Positions 4,982 through 5,035 of a DNA stretch of 5,035 bases are shown one piece after another; the first letter of the stretch is position 1; every line of letters starts with the position of its first letter. A program made the translations under genes and the position numbers. The notes below the pieces were generated by a model. It ran no database searches. It was not told where the DNA came from and saw only the letters and a list, made by a program, of their open reading frames with translations. This DNA comes from Treponema sp. (GTDB lineage: Bacteria > Spirochaetota > Spirochaetia > Treponematales > Breznakiellaceae). Location: contig JAIRUO010000213.1 of NCBI GenBank assembly GCA_031254385.1, forward strand, positions 1 through 5,035, in the 5' to 3' direction.

Positions 4982-5035
4982 ATGAAAAAACGAGCTTTAA
5001 GGAATGGCACAATAACAGCCGTAATATTAATTTTA
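4982..5035 (+). CDS. Start of a second operon gene, probably the efflux adaptor protein (3' end outside window)
   Basis: Only 18 codons are visible: MKKRALRNGTITAVILIL. A basic N-terminus leading into a hydrophobic run fits a signal peptide or membrane anchor. The most common gene directly after a TolC-family gene in such operons is an HlyD/RND-type periplasmic adaptor, often followed by an RND pump. That identity rests on context only. The start is supported by AAGGAG 10 nt upstream. An inner-membrane transporter or a different lipoprotein is also possible. Confidence 0.6.
   Translation, partial: MKKRALRNGTITAVILIL

Overview
The window looks like chromosomal DNA from a spirochaete, most likely a Treponema of the insect-gut type. 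This is an inference from recalled resemblance: the N-terminus of the integrase (MKHLPFSIFKR at residues 1-11, a K-x-E-x-x-G-x-Y-L-P-A-I-S-T-K-Q pattern shortly after) matches integrases I associate with termite-gut treponemes. No database search was possible. The left part is a decayed mobile-DNA zone. The right part is an ordinary chromosomal region with an initiator tRNA gene and the start of an efflux operon.

Positions 1-970 hold the 3' part of an IS66-family insertion sequence: the catalytic half of TnpC (1-840) and a short downstream end. Positions 989-1326 (minus strand) carry the C-terminal part of an unrecognised protein, broken by an 8-bp tandem duplication. It is fused in frame to the tail of a tyrosine recombinase gene that runs leftward from 2770. 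That integrase has an intact N-terminus and first catalytic Arg. It is frameshifted just before its H-x-x-R box, has lost a recognisable Tyr-nucleophile region, and carries an in-frame insertion of about 100 bp made of palindromic repeats. It is therefore a pseudogene.

Positions 2771-3109 look like the remains of an integration site: tandem 12-bp repeats, a perfect 13-bp-arm palindrome, an 18-bp copy of the tRNA 3' end, and then a 143-bp block of nested hairpins. A rho-independent terminator follows, and then the initiator tRNA-fMet gene (minus strand, 3110-3182) with its own near-consensus promoter. The two 18-bp tRNA-end copies lie 189 bp apart and bracket the hairpin block and the terminator. 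I read this as an integrase-created attachment-site duplication, with the decayed integrase just outside it.

Positions 3183-3503 are AT-rich and non-coding. They hold divergent promoters, for the tRNA to the left and for the efflux operon to the right, the latter with an overlapping palindrome that could be an operator. A TolC-family outer-membrane channel (3504-4967) follows. The first 18 codons of the next gene start 14 bp after it; its N-terminus resembles a signal or membrane anchor and it is probably the periplasmic adaptor of the same tripartite pump. The strongest candidates for something unusual are the hairpin block bracketed by tRNA 3'-end repeats, and the palindromic element translated in frame inside the integrase.
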